A stretch of DNA of 41,472 bases from Myxococcales bacterium (GTDB lineage: Bacteria; Myxococcota; Polyangia; Polyangiales; Polyangiaceae), in NCBI GenBank assembly GCA_003151595.1, contig PLXW01000038.1, positions 62,812 to 104,283 on the forward strand. Reading direction: 5' to 3'. A program made the position numbers and the translations under genes. Positions 7,210-16,500 of this stretch are shown here, piece after piece; positions within the stretch are counted from its first letter, which is position 1; every line of letters starts with the position of its first letter. The notes beneath the pieces were generated by a model. That model did not search any database. It was not told where the DNA came from and saw only the letters and a list, made by a program, of their open reading frames with translations.

Positions 7210-8496
7210 ATGTGCGCCGCCATGAGCGAACGCCACGCTTACCCGTTCGAGCTCGCCGCGTTCGTGCGCGAGGTGTGGCCGGCCGATGCGCCGCCGCTTC
7301 CGACTCGTCTCGAGACACTGCTCTCGATCGCGTACCAGGCGTCGCTGCTGCGCGAGGAAGAGCGCGCGGTGACGTTCCGCATCGTGGTCGCGCCGCCCGA
7401 CGCCTTTCCGCAATCGGCCGGTCCGCCGCGCGGCGTGATGCGCCTCCTCTTCGCGACGCCGCGCCTGCTCGACGAGCACGAGCTCCGGCGACTCGCGCCG
7501 GCGTTGAAGTACGCGCGCTCGCTGATCGGCGTCGTGCCGACGGACGACGGCTTCTCGATCTGGGGCGCGGTGCACACCGGCCCGCGGTGGCTCGAACGGA
7601 AGCAGGGCGGTCGCTCGCTCGCGCCCGAGATCCCGACGTCGCCGCTCGTCATTCGCGCGTTCGGTCCGGGGCTGCTCGCGGTGGCGCGCGGCGACAAGAC
7701 GATCGCCGAGCTGCGCGGCGGATCGATCGCGCGTCCGGGGATGGACGTCTTCAACTCGAGCTGGCTCCCGGAGCGCTTCACGCCGATGCGCGACGAGATC
7801 TTCACGCTCCACGAGCAGGCGCGCGCCAACGCGCAGGAGCCGTGGGGCGAGCTCGATCCCGAGCTCACGCGCGTCCTCTCGTACCGGATGGTGAAGCGCG
7901 TGCTGGCGACGATGCGCAACGCGCACCACGGCGGAACGATCATCATCCTTCCGCCCGACTGCCAGGCGACGAAGTTCCTTCACATGAAGTACGGCTTCGA
8001 GGAAGAAGAGCCGCGCCGTCGTCATCGCACGCTGGTGCTCGGCGCGATGCGCGCGCTGGCGCGTTCGGCGGCGGTCGACGCGCTGGGGCACCCCGCGGGG
8101 TGGAAGGACTACGCGAGCCAGAGCCGCGAGCCGTTCCCCGCCATCGACGAGGCGATCTTCGAAGTGAGCCACTTGCTCGCGGGCCTCGCCGACGTCGACG
8201 GCGCGGTGGTGATGAACATGCGCTGGGAGGTGCTGGGCTTCGGCGCGGAGATCGTGGGCGACCTGCCGGAGGTGACGCGCGTCGCCGTCGCGCGCGATCG
8301 CGACGCGACCACGCGCACGTACGAGTCGACCGACGGCGTGGGGACGCGGCACCGCTCGGCGTACCGGCTGTGCGCCGCGGTGAAGGACGCGATCGCGATC
8401 GTCGTCTCGCAAGACGGCTCGGTGCGATGGATCGCGTGGCACGAGGGCGAGGTGACGTGGTGGGGGCACGTGCCGAGCGACGCGGTGGACGAGTGA
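7210..8496 (+). CDS. DisA/DAC-like nucleotide-cyclase-fold protein (DACNV-type)
   Basis: 428 residues. The C-terminal part carries both hallmark motifs of diadenylate cyclases: D330-G-A332, and G378-T-R-H381-R-S-A384 followed by a VKDAIAIVVSQDGSV strand. In DisA and CdaA these motifs bind ATP and make cyclic di-AMP. Here they are about 50 residues apart instead of the usual 32 or so, because of an inserted VARDRDATTRTYESTDGVG segment. The first 230 residues (LPTRLETLLSIAYQASLLREEER...) resemble the family called DACNV, predicted nucleotide-sensing relatives of DisA. It may therefore be an active cyclase or a sensor. No signal or membrane segment is seen. ATG at 7222 is an alternative start. 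It overlaps the next gene by four bases. Confidence 0.8.
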   Translation: MCAAMSERHAYPFELAAFVREVWPADAPPLPTRLETLLSIAYQASLLREEERAVTFRIVVAPPDAFPQSAGPPRGVMRLLFATPRLLDEHELRRLAPALKYARSLIGVVPTDDGFSIWGAVHTGPRWLERKQGGRSLAPEIPTSPLVIRAFGPGLLAVARGDKTIAELRGGSIARPGMDVFNSSWLPERFTPMRDEIFTLHEQARANAQEPWGELDPELTRVLSYRMVKRVLATMRNAHHGGTIIILPPDCQATKFLHMKYGFEEEEPRRRHRTLVLGAMRALARSAAVDALGHPAGWKDYASQSREPFPAIDEAIFEVSHLLAGLADVDGAVVMNMRWEVLGFGAEIVGDLPEVTRVAVARDRDATTRTYESTDGVGTRHRSAYRLCAAVKDAIAIVVSQDGSVRWIAWHEGEVTWWGHVPSDAVDE

Positions 8497-8696
8497 CCGC
8501 GCCCAAGACGATGAGGCGCCGCAAACACTTCAAGATCGATCAATCGAAGCTCGATCGCGCCAAGCGATTGCTCGGAACGAAGACGGAGCGGGAGACGTTC
8601 GAGCTCGCACTCGATCTCGTCGGCGGCGAAGCGTGCGTCTTGAAAGCCCACGCTCGCGTGCGACGCGTCGGTGGATTCCGCGACGCATTCGCATGA
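8493..8696 (+). CDS. VapB-like antitoxin, apparently without toxin
   Basis: 67 residues from a GTG that overlaps the stop of the DAC-like gene (GTGA); an ATG at 8511 is the other option. Residues 14-43 (KIDQSKLDRAKRLLGTKTERETFELALDLV) match the DNA-binding N-terminal region of VapB-type antitoxins of type II systems. No PIN-domain toxin gene follows: the next 200 bases are palindromic repeats. It is either an orphan antitoxin or a regulator tied to the DAC-like protein. Translational coupling to that gene is the notable feature. Confidence 0.65.
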   Translation: MTAPKTMRRRKHFKIDQSKLDRAKRLLGTKTERETFELALDLVGGEACVLKAHARVRRVGGFRDAFA

Positions 8697-8717
8697 ACGC
8701 AAGCGCGTCTCATCGCG

Positions 8718-8856
8718 ACCCCTCACCCACACAGTTCGCTCGGTGCGCCCACGAGCCCTCTCCCGCGAGGGGAGAGGGCTACTGCCTTGTGGCTTTCCCC
8801 TCTCCCCTCGCGGGAGAGGGGACGCGCGATTCGTGCGCATCGCTGGGGGTGAGGGT
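8718..8856. repeat. Composite palindromic element (CCCCTCTCCC family), copy 2
   Basis: Two hairpins lie side by side, about 8755-8781 (CCCTCTCCC/GGGAGAGGG) and about 8797-8821 (CCCCTCTCC/GGAGAGGGG). They are flanked by ACCCCTCACCC at the left and GGGGGTGAGGG at the right, so the whole unit is itself an inverted repeat. It fills the gap between the VapB-like gene and the end of the MFS gene and could serve as a two-way terminator. Confidence 0.85.
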
Positions 8857-8895
8857 TCGCGGGCAGAGTCGTTCCATCCCGCGGACCGGGCGCGC

Positions 8896-10110
8896 CTACG
8901 CCAGCGACGACTCCGCCGCTTCGATCGCGCTCACGTCCTTCGGCGCGATGAACCACGCGCTCACCGCCGCGGCCAGCGTGACCGCCGCGACCCCTTCGAG
9001 TCGCGCGGCGCCCGAGGTATCGCGCGCGCCGAAGGCGATGACGGCGAGCGATCCGCCGAGCATGCGCGCCGCGTAGATCGCGCTCGTGACGAGGCCGCGC
9101 TGCTGCCACGGCACCGCGCTCTGCGGCGCCACGAGCGACGTGCTCGACGCCGGCCCGAGCCCGATGCCGAGCACGCCGAGCGTCACGTACGTCCACACCA
9201 CGGGCACGTCGTGCGAGCCGATCACCGCCAGCGCCAGCGCGCCCGCGAACGCGATCGCGAACCCACCGGCCACGCTGGCGCGCATCCCGTAGCGCACCAG
9301 CACGCGAACGCCGAAGCTCGATCCCACGGCCCACCCGGCCAGGAGCGGAACGAGCGCGGCGCCCGAGGCGAGCGCGTCGAGGTGCGCGTGCATCGTCAGC
9401 CACAGCGGCACGTACGCCGCGCACAGGTAGAGCGTCGCGCCGCTGAACACGCCGGCCACCACCCCTGCGCGCACCACGCCGTTCGCGAACAGCGCGCTGA
9501 GCTCCGCGCCTAACGCGCGCATCGCTCCCGCCTTCACGCGCGGGCGGCGCGGCGGATCGCTGTACGACGGCAGCAGCAACAACACCGCGAGCACCCCCGG
9601 CGGCACGTTCACCAGAAACACCCATCGCCACGACATGTGCAGCACGATGAACCCGCCCAGGATCGGCCCCACGACGTTCGCCGCGCCCCACGCGCTCGTG
9701 AACACCGCCTGCACGTTGGCCCGCTCGGCGAGCGTGTACAGGTCGGCGCTGATCGTCATCGCGATCGGCTGAATCGCCCCCGCGCCCAGCCCCTGGACGA
9801 CGCGAAACGCGATGAGCTGCTCGATCGTCGTCGACGCACCGCACAGCGCCGACCCGACCAGGAACAGCACGACGCCGCCGACGAAGATCGGCTTCCGCCC
9901 GAACAGATCCGCCAGCTTCCCGCACGCCAGCACCCCCACCGTCGTCGCCATCAGGAACGCCGAGAACACCCACGAGTACGCCCCCATCCCGCCGAGCTCG
10001 CGCGCGATCGTCGGCATCGCGCTCGTCACGACCGTCCCCTCGAACGCGGCTACGACGAGCCCGCAGAGGACAGAGCCGGTGGCGACCGCGCGCCGAAAGC
10101 GATGTGGCAT
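8896..10110 (-). CDS. MFS drug-efflux-type transporter
   Basis: 404 residues. It starts with the export-family opening (LVVAAFEGTVVTSAMPTIARELGG), and the loop between helices 2 and 3 carries motif A (GKLADLFGRKP, about 63-73). About 12 membrane helices follow, with a Pro/Arg loop in the middle (PSYSDPPRRPRVK). The opening resembles the DHA2 (EmrB/QacA) group, although the length is nearer to 12-helix transporters than to the 14-helix DHA2 members. It probably expels a small hydrophobic compound by proton antiport. The ATG at 10110 is preferred over TTG at 10116; no ribosome site is clear. It is divergent from the LysR gene, which is the likely regulator. Confidence 0.87.
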   Translation of the reverse strand: MPHRFRRAVATGSVLCGLVVAAFEGTVVTSAMPTIARELGGMGAYSWVFSAFLMATTVGVLACGKLADLFGRKPIFVGGVVLFLVGSALCGASTTIEQLIAFRVVQGLGAGAIQPIAMTISADLYTLAERANVQAVFTSAWGAANVVGPILGGFIVLHMSWRWVFLVNVPPGVLAVLLLLPSYSDPPRRPRVKAGAMRALGAELSALFANGVVRAGVVAGVFSGATLYLCAAYVPLWLTMHAHLDALASGAALVPLLAGWAVGSSFGVRVLVRYGMRASVAGGFAIAFAGALALAVIGSHDVPVVWTYVTLGVLGIGLGPASSTSLVAPQSAVPWQQRGLVTSAIYAARMLGGSLAVIAFGARDTSGAARLEGVAAVTLAAAVSAWFIAPKDVSAIEAAESSLA

Positions 10111-10168
10111 GAGCAAGAAGGTAGGGTGCGGGGGTCATGCGCGCACGGCATGGAACGGTATATCGACG

Positions 10169-10183
10169 ATGCGTATTCCGCAT
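10169..10183. promoter_or_regulatory. LysR-type operator (T-N11-A dyad)
   Basis: ATGCG-TATTC-CGCAT is a perfect 5-bp inverted repeat containing T10170-N11-A10182, the consensus contact pattern of LysR-type regulators. It lies in the 87-base divergent region, 14 bases before the LysR start, as expected for autoregulation and control of the MFS gene. Confidence 0.6.
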
Positions 10184-10197
10184 GATGAGATCGGCCC

Positions 10198-11103
10198 ATG
10201 GATACCGACCAGCTCCGCGCGTTCGTGACCCTGGCGCGCACCGGGAAGTTCACCGCGGCCGCGAAAAGACTCGGCTCGACGCAGCCGACGCTCTCGCGCC
10301 GCGTGCAGCAACTGGAGCGCGAGCTGGGGGCGCGCCTGGTGGTGCGCGCGCCGAGCGGCGTGGTGCTCACCGGGGCGGGGACGCGGTTCCTCCCCCAAGC
10401 CGAGCACGCCGTGGCCTCGATCGACGCCGGCGTCGCCGCGCTCGACGAGCTGGCCAGCGCCCCCACGGGCGTCGTCACGATCGGCGCGCAGCACACGATC
10501 GGCGCGTACGTCCTCCCGCCCGTGCTGGCGATCTTCCACGAGCGTCACCCCGTCGTGCGCCTTCGCCTGGTGAACGCACTCCCCCACATGCTCGAAGAGC
10601 GGGTCGCCAGCGGAGAGCTCGACCTCGCCCTCTTCAACCTCCCCGTCCGCCGCCTCGACCTCACGGCGCAGAAGCTCTGGCAGGAGGACTACGTGCTCGC
10701 CGTCCCGCCGACCCATCGCTTCGCGTCGCGCAAATCGATCGTGCTCACCGAAGCCGTGAACGAGCCGCTCGTCGTCATCCCCAACGTCCCGGCGACGGCC
10801 GCGTTCGAAGCGGCGTGCGCCGAACGGGGCGTGGAGCCGCGCGTCGTGGTCGAGGTCGACAACCTGCAGACGGCGCGGCACATGGTGGAGCACGGGCTGG
10901 GCGTGGCCCTTCTCCCGCGAATCGTGGCCCAGTCGTACACGGATGCCCGCGGGGGGCGCTTCGTGGCGGTGGAGATCGCGCGCGGGGGGATCAGGCGTCA
11001 CGTGGCGCTCGTTCATCGCGGCGAAGCGTATTTGTCGGCGGCGGCGCGGGCGCTGCGGGCAGTCCTGGTCGAAAGGCTCGCGGTGAAACGCCCTCGGAAC
11101 TGA
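10198..11103 (+). CDS. LysR-family transcriptional regulator
   Basis: 301 residues. The winged helix-turn-helix spans about 1-60 (MDTDQLRAFVTLARTGKF, then TQPTLSRRVQQLERELGARL with the recognition helix). The effector-binding domain spans about 88-290 and begins GVVTIGAQHTIGAYVLP. Length and order are those of a complete family member. It should control the divergent MFS transporter through the operator at 10169-10183, in response to an unknown small molecule. The stop codon overlaps a separate palindrome that belongs to the next promoter region. Confidence 0.92.
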   Translation: MDTDQLRAFVTLARTGKFTAAAKRLGSTQPTLSRRVQQLERELGARLVVRAPSGVVLTGAGTRFLPQAEHAVASIDAGVAALDELASAPTGVVTIGAQHTIGAYVLPPVLAIFHERHPVVRLRLVNALPHMLEERVASGELDLALFNLPVRRLDLTAQKLWQEDYVLAVPPTHRFASRKSIVLTEAVNEPLVVIPNVPATAAFEAACAERGVEPRVVVEVDNLQTARHMVEHGLGVALLPRIVAQSYTDARGGRFVAVEIARGGIRRHVALVHRGEAYLSAAARALRAVLVERLAVKRPRN

Positions 11104-11184
11104 CACCCGTGTCAGTCCACTCCGAGCGAAATTTCACGGCATTTGCCTGTCACCGTTGACACGCGCGTCAGCTCGAACCATTAG
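11099..11184 (+). promoter_or_regulatory. Promoter and twin operators of the ether-lipid operon
   Basis: ACTGACAC-CC-GTGTCAGT at 11099-11116 is a perfect 8-bp dyad. A second copy, TGACACGCGCGTCA at 11157-11170, differs from the first 14-base core at two positions. The second copy overlaps a perfect -35 box TTGACA (11156-11161), with a weak -10 CATTAG at 11179-11184. A repressor of TetR or GntR type is plausible; neither is encoded next to it. Transcription from this promoter would start almost at the GTG at 11194, so the message may be leaderless. Confidence 0.5.
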
Positions 11185-11193
11185 CCGTGTGCC

Positions 11194-11862
11194 GTGGCAG
11201 CAAGTTACTTCGACGTCGACGGGACGCTGGTCCGCACCAACCTCCTGCACCCGACGCTCTTCTATCTGGTGAATCAGCAAACCCCGCTGCGCAGCCTGGG
11301 GAAGCTGGCGCGCGCCGCGTTCCGTGGTCCGCGCATGGCGCTGGCGGAGTTCCAGGACCGCCGGCTCTTCAACGAGCTCCTGTTCTCCGCCTACGAAGGG
11401 ATGTCGGAAGACCGCCTTCTGCTGCTGGCGGACGACGCCTTCGAGTCGGTGATCAAGCGCGCGCTCTACGCGAACGCCAAGGACCTCGTCACCCGCTCGC
11501 GTGACCAGGGGCACGACGTCATCCTGGTCTCGGGCGCGCTCGACTTCCTGATGCAGCGGCTCGCGAAGCACCTCGGCGCCACCGGCATCATCGCCAACAA
11601 GCTCGAGATCGCGAACGGCGTCGCCACCGGCAAGCTCGTTCGCCCCGTCGTCGCCGGCCCCGAGAAAGCGAAGCTCATTCGCGATCACGCGCGCGCGCAC
11701 GGCCACGACCTCGACGACTGCTTCGCCTACTCCGACAGCTACTCCGACGTGCCGATGCTCTCGGTCGTCGGCCACCCTGCCGCAGTGAACCCCGATTACC
11801 GACTCGCGCAGCTCGCCTCGGCGCACGGTTGGCCCGTCCTTCGAATGGAGAGCCCGTCATGA
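11194..11862 (+). CDS. HAD-IB family phosphatase
   Basis: 222 residues from a GTG. The nucleophile motif is D7-V-D9-G-T; the second motif is VSGAL with its Ser/Gly; a Lys follows in GPEKAKLIRD; and the metal-binding motif is AYSDSYSDVPML. This is the SerB-like HAD-IB pattern of phosphatases that remove phosphate from small molecules or lipids. As first gene of the ElbD-like operon it may dephosphorylate a glycerolipid intermediate (inference). No ribosome site is visible before the GTG, consistent with a leaderless message. It overlaps the next gene by four bases. Confidence 0.88.
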   Translation: MAASYFDVDGTLVRTNLLHPTLFYLVNQQTPLRSLGKLARAAFRGPRMALAEFQDRRLFNELLFSAYEGMSEDRLLLLADDAFESVIKRALYANAKDLVTRSRDQGHDVILVSGALDFLMQRLAKHLGATGIIANKLEIANGVATGKLVRPVVAGPEKAKLIRDHARAHGHDLDDCFAYSDSYSDVPMLSVVGHPAAVNPDYRLAQLASAHGWPVLRMESPS

Positions 11863-13559
11863 TGAATCGATTTCTGTCCGAAGCGTTCCGCGCTCCGCCG
11901 TCGCGGAACAAGGGCCAGCGAAGCCCGCTGGTGGTGACGCTCGATCGCAAGAGCGCGCCGCGCACGATCTTCTCGGGCGATCGGCTGATCGACATCGACC
12001 TGCCCGCCGGCGCGCGCGCCGTGTACCCGAGGCAGCCGCTCGAGGCGTTGAAGGACGTCGACGCCGCGATTCGCTACGCGCTGAACCACCCGTACGGAAG
12101 CGACCCGCTTCACGCCAAGCTCCGCCCGGGGATGAAGGTCGTCATCGCCGTCGACGACATCTCGCTCCCGCTCCCGCCGATGCGCGCCCCCGACGTGCGC
12201 GAGCGCGTGCTCACGATCGTGCTCGAGCTCCTGGCCGATCACGGCGTCGACGACTTCGAGATCATCATCGCCACGTCGCTTCATCGCCGCATGACCGGCC
12301 CCGAAGTGCGGCACATGGTCGGCGCGAAGATCTTCGACGCCTACTGGCCCAAGCGCCTCTACAACCACGACGCCGAAGATCCCAAGGGGATGAAAGAGGT
12401 CGGCACGACCGATCACGGCGAGGTCATCGAGCTCAATCGCAAGGCGGTCGAGAGCGATCTGGTGATCTACGTGAACCTGAACCTCGTGCCGATGGACGGC
12501 GGTCACAAGTCGGTGACCGTGGGGCTCTGCGGCTACAAGAGCCTCAAGTTCCACCACGAGCCGCAGACGATGCGGAAGTGCCACTCGTACATGGATCCGA
12601 AGGCCAGCGAGCTCTCGACGCGCGTGAACCGCATGGGTCGCGTGACGAACAAGGCGCTCAACGTCTTCACGATCGAGACCACGATCAACAACCGCATGTT
12701 CGATCGCCCGCTCGAGTTCCTTCACAAGAACGAGGACGATCTCTCGGGCGGCGAGCAGAGCGCCATGAAGGGGCTCAAGTTCGCGCTCGACGCGCTCCCG
12801 CAGGGCGCCCGCCAGGCGATCTTCGATCGCGTCCCGTCGCCGTACGGAGTGACCGGCGTGTTCGCTGGTGAGACCGAAGCGGTGCACGCCATGACGCTCG
12901 CGCGGTGCGACGAGCAGTACGTCGTGCCGGTGCAAGGGCAGGCCGACATCCTCGTCGCCGGCATCCCGTACATCAGCCCGTACAACGTGCACTCGTTCCT
13001 GAACCCGCTGCTCGTTCAGGTGATGGCGCAGGGGTACCTCTTCAACTGCTACCGCAACGCGCCGCTCGTGAAGAAAGGGGGGACGATGATCATCACGCAC
13101 CCCTGCTCCGACCGGTTCGATCGCGAGCACCACGCGCCGTACGTGGAGTTCTTCCACAACCTGCTCCCCGAGACGCGCGACGCCGCCGTGCTTCACAAGA
13201 AGTACGAAGAGAAGTTCGCGTCGAACCCGGCGTACATCCAGATGTACCGGAGCGGGCACGCCTACCACCCGGCTCACCCGTTCTTCATGTGGTACTGGGG
13301 CGAGGCCGGGCGGCAGTGGCTGGGCAAGGTGATCGTGGTCGGCGCCGACAACGCCTACGTGCCGAAGATCCTGGGCTACGAGACGGCGCGCTCGATGAAC
13401 GAGGCGCTGGAGATGGCGAAGGGGAACACGCCGTCGCCCGAGATCACGCTCCTGCACATGCCGCCGATCCTGATGGCCGACGTGAGCGGGGCACCGCCCG
13501 TCGCCAGCGCGGGTCACACGAACGGCGCGATGACGAACGGCCACAGCGCGGAGGCGTGA
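11859..13559 (+). CDS. LarA-like protein (DUF2088, lactate-racemase family)
   Basis: 566 residues. The ATG at 11859 is chosen because GGAGAG stands about ten bases upstream and it overlaps the HAD stop (ATGA). The N-terminal half has LRPGMKVVIAVDDISLPLPPM and ATSLHRRMTGPEVRHMVG, which correspond to the DUF2088 domain of nickel-pincer racemases. A GGHKSVTVGLCG segment fits the cofactor-loop area. The C-terminal 40 residues are low-complexity. Canonical LarA is about 420 residues, so this is a long, divergent member, and its substrate is unlikely to be lactate. I recall such proteins beside ElbD-like genes in myxobacteria; the role in ether-lipid synthesis is not known to me. Confidence 0.8.
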   Translation: MMNRFLSEAFRAPPSRNKGQRSPLVVTLDRKSAPRTIFSGDRLIDIDLPAGARAVYPRQPLEALKDVDAAIRYALNHPYGSDPLHAKLRPGMKVVIAVDDISLPLPPMRAPDVRERVLTIVLELLADHGVDDFEIIIATSLHRRMTGPEVRHMVGAKIFDAYWPKRLYNHDAEDPKGMKEVGTTDHGEVIELNRKAVESDLVIYVNLNLVPMDGGHKSVTVGLCGYKSLKFHHEPQTMRKCHSYMDPKASELSTRVNRMGRVTNKALNVFTIETTINNRMFDRPLEFLHKNEDDLSGGEQSAMKGLKFALDALPQGARQAIFDRVPSPYGVTGVFAGETEAVHAMTLARCDEQYVVPVQGQADILVAGIPYISPYNVHSFLNPLLVQVMAQGYLFNCYRNAPLVKKGGTMIITHPCSDRFDREHHAPYVEFFHNLLPETRDAAVLHKKYEEKFASNPAYIQMYRSGHAYHPAHPFFMWYWGEAGRQWLGKVIVVGADNAYVPKILGYETARSMNEALEMAKGNTPSPEITLLHMPPILMADVSGAPPVASAGHTNGAMTNGHSAEA

Positions 13560-13561
13560 CC

Positions 13562-16500
13562 ATGGACCCGCGGCCCTCACCCCCGGCCCCTCTCCCGCAA
13601 GGGGAGAGGGGTGTCGAACTCGACGTATCGGCGCTCCTCGGCGGCGCGCGGCTTCTCGTGCTCGGAGGGACGGGGTTCCTCGGCAAGGTGCTGTGGTCGA
13701 TGTTGCTCGATCGGTACCCCGACGTCGGGCGCATCTACTTGCTCGTGCGGTCCAACGATCGCCAATCGAGCGAAGGGCGCTTCTGGTCGACCATCGCGAA
13801 GAGCGAAGCGCTGGAGCCGCTGCGGAAGACGTACGGCGAAGGGTTCGAAGACTTCCTGAGAGAGAAGATCGTCGTGGTCGACGGCGACGTCGGCGAAGCG
13901 CTGTGCGGGATCGACGCCGAGATCGTGCGCGAGCTCGCCGGGACGATCGACGCCATCGTGAACGTGGCCGGCGTGGTGGATTTCAATCCACCGCTCGACG
14001 AAGCGCTCGACGCGAACACGCGCGGGACGCAGCACGTCGTGGAGCTGGCGCGCGCCCTCGGAACCGCCGACGCGCCCGTCCCGCTGATGCACACGAGCAC
14101 GTGCTACACGGCGGGGCGACGCCCGGGGCCAATCCTCGAGGTCGATCCGTGCGCGGTCCCCTTCCCTCGCAGCGCCGAGCTCCCCACCGACTCGTGGGAC
14201 GCCGAGCGCGAGCTGGCCGAATGCGGCGAGCTCGTCGCGCAGGTGAAGAAGCGCGCCGAAGACGCGTTTCGTCAGAGCGAGTTCGAGGAAGACGCCGCCC
14301 GCGTCCTTCGTGCGCGCGGCGAGCCGGCGACGGGCCGCGCTCTGGTCGCCGAGAAGTCGAAGGCGCAGCGGAAGTTCGTGAGCGAGGCGCTCGTCGAGGC
14401 CGGCGTCGAACGCGCGACCCACTGGGGTTGGCCGAACATCTACACGTACACCAAGAGCCTCGGCGAGCAGATCATCGCCCGTTCCGGCGTCCCCTTCGCG
14501 ATCGTTCGTCCGGCGTGCTGCGAGAGCACGATGACCTATCCGTTCCCGTCGTGGAACGAAGGGATCAGCACGTCGGCGCCGCTCATCTTCCTCATCATGA
14601 AGGGGCAGGTGCAGGTTCCGCTCGGCCCCGTGCCGCTCGACTTCATCCCCACCGACTACGTGTGCGCGGGGATGATCGTCGCGCTGGCGGAGCTGCTCGA
14701 AGGGAGCGCGAAGCCGGTCTATCAGCTCGGCGCGTCCGACGTGAACCCGTGCACCGCCGCGCGCTTCGGCGAGCTCACGGGGCTCTACAAGCGAAAGCAC
14801 TACCTCCGTAAGGGGACGGGCAATCCGTTCGTCGACTTCTTCCAGGGGCACCTGGAGTCGATCGCCGTGAGCGAGAAGCGCTTCGACGCCATCGGCTCGC
14901 CGGCGATGGCGAAGTGGGGCCGCGAGATCGCGCGCTCGATGAAGAAGGCGTCGCCTGCGCTCAAGGGCGCGGCGAACGCGCTCGAGAAGGCGGCGAAGCA
15001 GGAAGAGAAGATCGGCGCGATCATGAAGCTGTTCGCTCCGTTCACCACTTCGAGGAACGGCCCGTTCTCCTGCGCCAACGTGCGTGAAGCGCGCGCGCGC
15101 CTGAGCGATGCCGATCGGGCGAAGCTGCCGTGGGCACCGGAGGCGATCGACTGGGCCGACTGGTTCCACAACGTCCACATGCCGGCGATGGAGAAGTGGG
15201 TCCTGCCGGCCATGGACAAGAAGATGGCGAAGGAGACGAAGGCGCTCACCGCGCACGAGACGCTCGTCTCGCTCCTCGAAGAGATGGCCGAGCGTCACGG
15301 GCACGCGGCCGCGCTCTCGCGCCTCGAGAACGGGGAGGCGACGCGCGTGACGTACGAGGAGCTCCGCGCGCGATCGCGTGCGGTGGCCGCGCGTCTCGCC
15401 GCGTCTGGAGTGGAACCGGGCGATCGCGTCGTGCTCTCGGCCGCGAGCCGACCGGAGTGGGCCGTCGCGTACTTCGGAATCTTGCGCGCCGGCGGAGTCG
15501 CCGTGCCGATCGATCCTGCGCTCGACGAAGAGGCGCGGGCGAGCCTCCTCGCCGACTGCGAAGCAGCCGCCGTCATCTCCGACAAGGAGATCCCGCACGC
15601 GAATGCGTGGAACCTCCACGCGATCGCCCAGCGCGACGACGCACTCGATCCGCCGGTCATCGCCCCCGACTCGGGCGACATCGCGAGCCTGCTCTACACG
15701 AGCGGCACCACGGGCAAGCCCAAGGGGGTGAAGCTCACGCACGCGAACTTCACGTCGCTCATCGCCGCGCTCGCGCCGATCTTCCCGCTCTCGGGGAGAG
15801 ACCGCGTCATGAGCGTGCTGCCGCTGCACCACACGTTCGAGTTCACGTGCGGGCTGCTGCTGCCGCTCTCGCGCGGCGCGCACGTCCTGTACCTCGACGA
15901 GCTGAACGGCGAGCGCCTCGCCGACGGCCTCGCAGTCGGCAAGGTCACGGCGATGGTCGGCGTGCCGGCGCTGTGGCAGCTGCTCGAGCGACGCATCACC
16001 GGCGAGATCGCGAAGCGCGGACCGATGGCCGCGGCGCTCTTCCAGGCCGGCGGCGAGCTGAATCGCGCGCTGGGATCGAAGCTCGGCATCGACGCCGGCA
16101 AGCTGCTGTTCGGCCCGGTGCACGCGGCGCTCGGCGGCGAGCTGCGCTTCCTGATCTCGGGCGGCGCGGCGCTCCCGAAGGAGACGCACGATCGCTTCGC
16201 GGCCATGGGCTTGCCGCTGGCCGAAGGCTACGGGCTCACCGAAGCCGCGCCGGTGCTGACGGTCTCGAAGGGGTCCGTGAAGACCAAGAGCGGGAACGTC
16301 GGCAAGGCGATCCCGGGCGTCGAGGTGAAGATCGCGAACGCGGACGAGAGCGGCGTCGGCGAAGTGATCGCGCGCGGGCCGAACGTGATGGCCGGCTACA
16401 CCGACGACGTGGCGACGGCCCGGACGATCGACGGCGAGGGGTGGCTCCACACCGGCGACCTCGGCAAGCTCGACAAGCAAGGGCGGCTCGTCCTCGTGTC

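Noticed and set aside
8697..8895. A PIN-domain toxin gene after the VapB-like antitoxin
   Set aside because: The interval holds only palindromic repeats and is too short for a PIN protein.
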